NCBI GenBank assembly: GCA_964618415.1 | Contig: CAZUAT010000072.1 | Coordinates: forward strand, 1 to 13,468 | From: JACTMI01 sp964618415 | GTDB lineage: Bacteria; Acidobacteriota; Thermoanaerobaculia; Multivoradales; JAGPDF01 | Reading direction: 5' to 3' | Length of the DNA stretch: 13,468 nt | Shown here: piece by piece, positions 12,477 through 13,468 of the stretch | Layout of the letters: each line of letters begins with the position of its first letter | Numbering within the stretch: the first letter of the stretch is position 1 | Notes under the pieces: generated by a model | The model's database searches: none | Seen by the model: only the letters and a program-made list of their open reading frames with translations | Told to the model about the DNA's origin: nothing | Translations under genes and position numbers: made by a program

Positions 12477-12501
12477 ATACACTATCTAGGACGGGGCGCA
12501 A
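12474..12501 (-). promoter_or_regulatory. Candidate gntR-ABC operon promoter
   Basis: On the minus strand a -35-like TTGCGC (12501-12496) is followed after 16 bp by TATAGT (12479-12474), a good -10. The -10 overlaps the outer half of the operator palindrome, so bound regulator would block RNA polymerase. No other promoter-like pair was seen inside the tightly packed operon. Confidence 0.55.
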
Positions 12502-12606
12502 GCCCAGCGTCTCCGGCTCTCGAACGCCCCCATCTGCAGAGTGCGTAACATCCAGGCTCTACACGCGTTGAACGACTGGACCATCCTGGAGTTGGGAGGC
12601 GAGACT

Positions 12607-13326
12607 GTGCGCACTCGGGAGCAACAGGGACGGCTGGCCGGAGCGCTGTACTTCGTCATGGCGCTGATCGGGCCGATCGGGCTGATGGTCGTGCCGGGGC
12701 GGGTCTTCGTGGCGGGAGATGCGGCGGCGACGGCGCAGAACCTGCGCGATTCGGAAGGCCTGATGCGGCTCGGGATCGCCAGCGAGCTGGTCCATCAGAT
12801 CCTCTGCATCTTCCTGCTGCTCGCGCTCTACCAGCTGTTCGAGCCGGTCAGCCGCGGGCTGGCCCGTCAACTCGTCGTCCTCGGCGCGCTGGTCTCGGTG
12901 CCGATCGTCTTCCTGAACGTGCTCAACGACATTGCAGCGCTGACGATCGCCGCAGGGCCAGCCACCCTCGCCGCATTCGAGCCGACTCAGCTCGACGCCC
13001 TGGCATACCTCTTCCTGCGACTCCACGCCCACGGCCTCGAAATCGCTTCCATCTTCTGGGGCCTGTGGCTCTTCCCGTTCGCGCTGCTGATCCTGCGCTC
13101 GGGCTTCATTCCGCGCCCGCTCGGCTACCTGCTGATGCTCGCCGGCACCGGTTACCTGGCCAAAGCATTCACAACCCTGACTCTGCCCGGTCTGTCCGGC
13201 TACGTCAGCCCGATAGCGGGCTGGCTCTCCTTCGGCGAGATCCCGATCATCTTCTGGCTGCTGATCCGCGGCGCCCGCCCGGACGGCGGCGCCCCCGCGG
13301 AGCGTCAGCCTTTCGCTTCGCCGTAG
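12607..13326 (+). CDS. DUF4386 family membrane protein
   Basis: This 239-residue integral membrane protein of unknown function begins RTREQQGRLAGALYFVMALI, the usual R-x-A-G-x-LY opening of DUF4386. About six hydrophobic spans follow (near 12-32, 62-82, 90-112, 145-170, 175-195 and 205-225). The family-typical Pro/Gly-rich block GFIPRPLGYLLMLAGTGYL lies near 180-200. I chose the GTG at 12607 because GGGAGG (12594-12599) is 7 bp upstream; the frame stays open to 12541 but lacks a ribosome site there. It is divergent from gntR, with its start about 145 bp from the gntR start, so the same regulator could influence both. No catalytic motif is visible and no function should be assigned. Confidence 0.85.
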   Translation: MRTREQQGRLAGALYFVMALIGPIGLMVVPGRVFVAGDAAATAQNLRDSEGLMRLGIASELVHQILCIFLLLALYQLFEPVSRGLARQLVVLGALVSVPIVFLNVLNDIAALTIAAGPATLAAFEPTQLDALAYLFLRLHAHGLEIASIFWGLWLFPFALLILRSGFIPRPLGYLLMLAGTGYLAKAFTTLTLPGLSGYVSPIAGWLSFGEIPIIFWLLIRGARPDGGAPAERQPFASP

Positions 13327-13468
13327 CGTCGGAAGCAATCCAGGATCGCCTGCCAGCGTCCGGGCCTGGAGCGCAGTCGCTCGCGCGCCGGCTCAGCGGC
13401 CGCGACGGCGCGCCGGCGCCTCGAGCGCGGCGCGCAGCTCGCGCGCGGCCTCGCGCACGGCGGCGACC
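13305..13468 (-). CDS. Possible C-terminal end of a gene running off the right edge
   Basis: A minus-strand frame open from the window edge ends at TGA (13305-13307), overlapping the end of the DUF4386 gene by 22 bp tail to tail. Its last 30 residues or so look coding (ARERLRSRPGRWQAIL, DCFRRYGEAKG), but the upstream part is Arg/Pro/Cys-rich and looks like a shadow. In another minus frame the edge reads VAAVREAARELRAALEAPAR, more protein-like, and stops at 13393-13395. A frameshift between the two frames, or one spurious frame, would explain this. The family is not recognised. Confidence 0.3.
   Translation of the reverse strand, partial: SPPCARPRASCAPRSRRRRAVAAAEPARERLRSRPGRWQAILDCFRRYGEAKG

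Noticed and set aside
12462..12482. GTG start extending gntR by seven residues
   Set aside because: It falls on the -10/operator region, so a message from the best promoter would not contain it.

Overview
The window is a high-GC (about 65-70% in the coding regions) bacterial chromosome segment. It contains one scaffold gap of exactly 100 N at 1992-2091, so it comes from a draft or metagenome assembly. The gene set (a LexA-led imuA-imuB-dnaE2 cassette, a chromosomal-type integron integrase, a GntR/YtrA-led ABC operon) fits a free-living environmental bacterium. High-GC groups such as Acidobacteriota or Proteobacteria are possible, but nothing here fixes the phylum.

Left block, 1-7437: SOS mutagenesis plus integron integrase. 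After about 200 bases of gene-free, lower-GC DNA comes intI on the minus strand, with all six catalytic residues and the integron-specific insertion. Divergent from it, on the plus strand, is a tight four-gene operon: lexA, imuA (cut by the gap), imuB and dnaE2. This is the known LexA2-type mutasome cassette: ImuB supplies the clamp contact, DnaE2 (ImuC) is the error-prone polymerase, ImuA is a RecA-like accessory protein, and LexA is the self-cleaving repressor. The intI-lexA intergenic region holds a near-palindrome inside a TTGACA promoter, a good candidate LexA operator that could switch the recombinase and the mutator operon together.

Right block, 7463-12461, minus strand: a Ytr-like envelope operon. 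Its order is gntR, ABC ATPase, ABC-2 permease, an acyltransferase-3/ABC-ATPase fusion, and a second ABC-2 permease. Three of the four junctions are ATGA overlaps. A perfect 9-bp inverted repeat lies just downstream of, and touching, the gntR -10 box and is very probably the autoregulatory operator. The fusion joins an OpgC/acyltransferase-3 membrane enzyme and a complete ABC ATPase in one 717-residue chain, and is the least ordinary protein here.

Right end, 12607-13468: a DUF4386 membrane protein, divergent from gntR, followed by the probable 3' end of a minus-strand gene that runs off the window.

No tRNA, rRNA, CRISPR array or insertion sequence was recognised. The best candidates for something new are the integrase/LexA/mutasome pairing under one operator and the acyltransferase-ABC fusion inside a Ytr-like operon.
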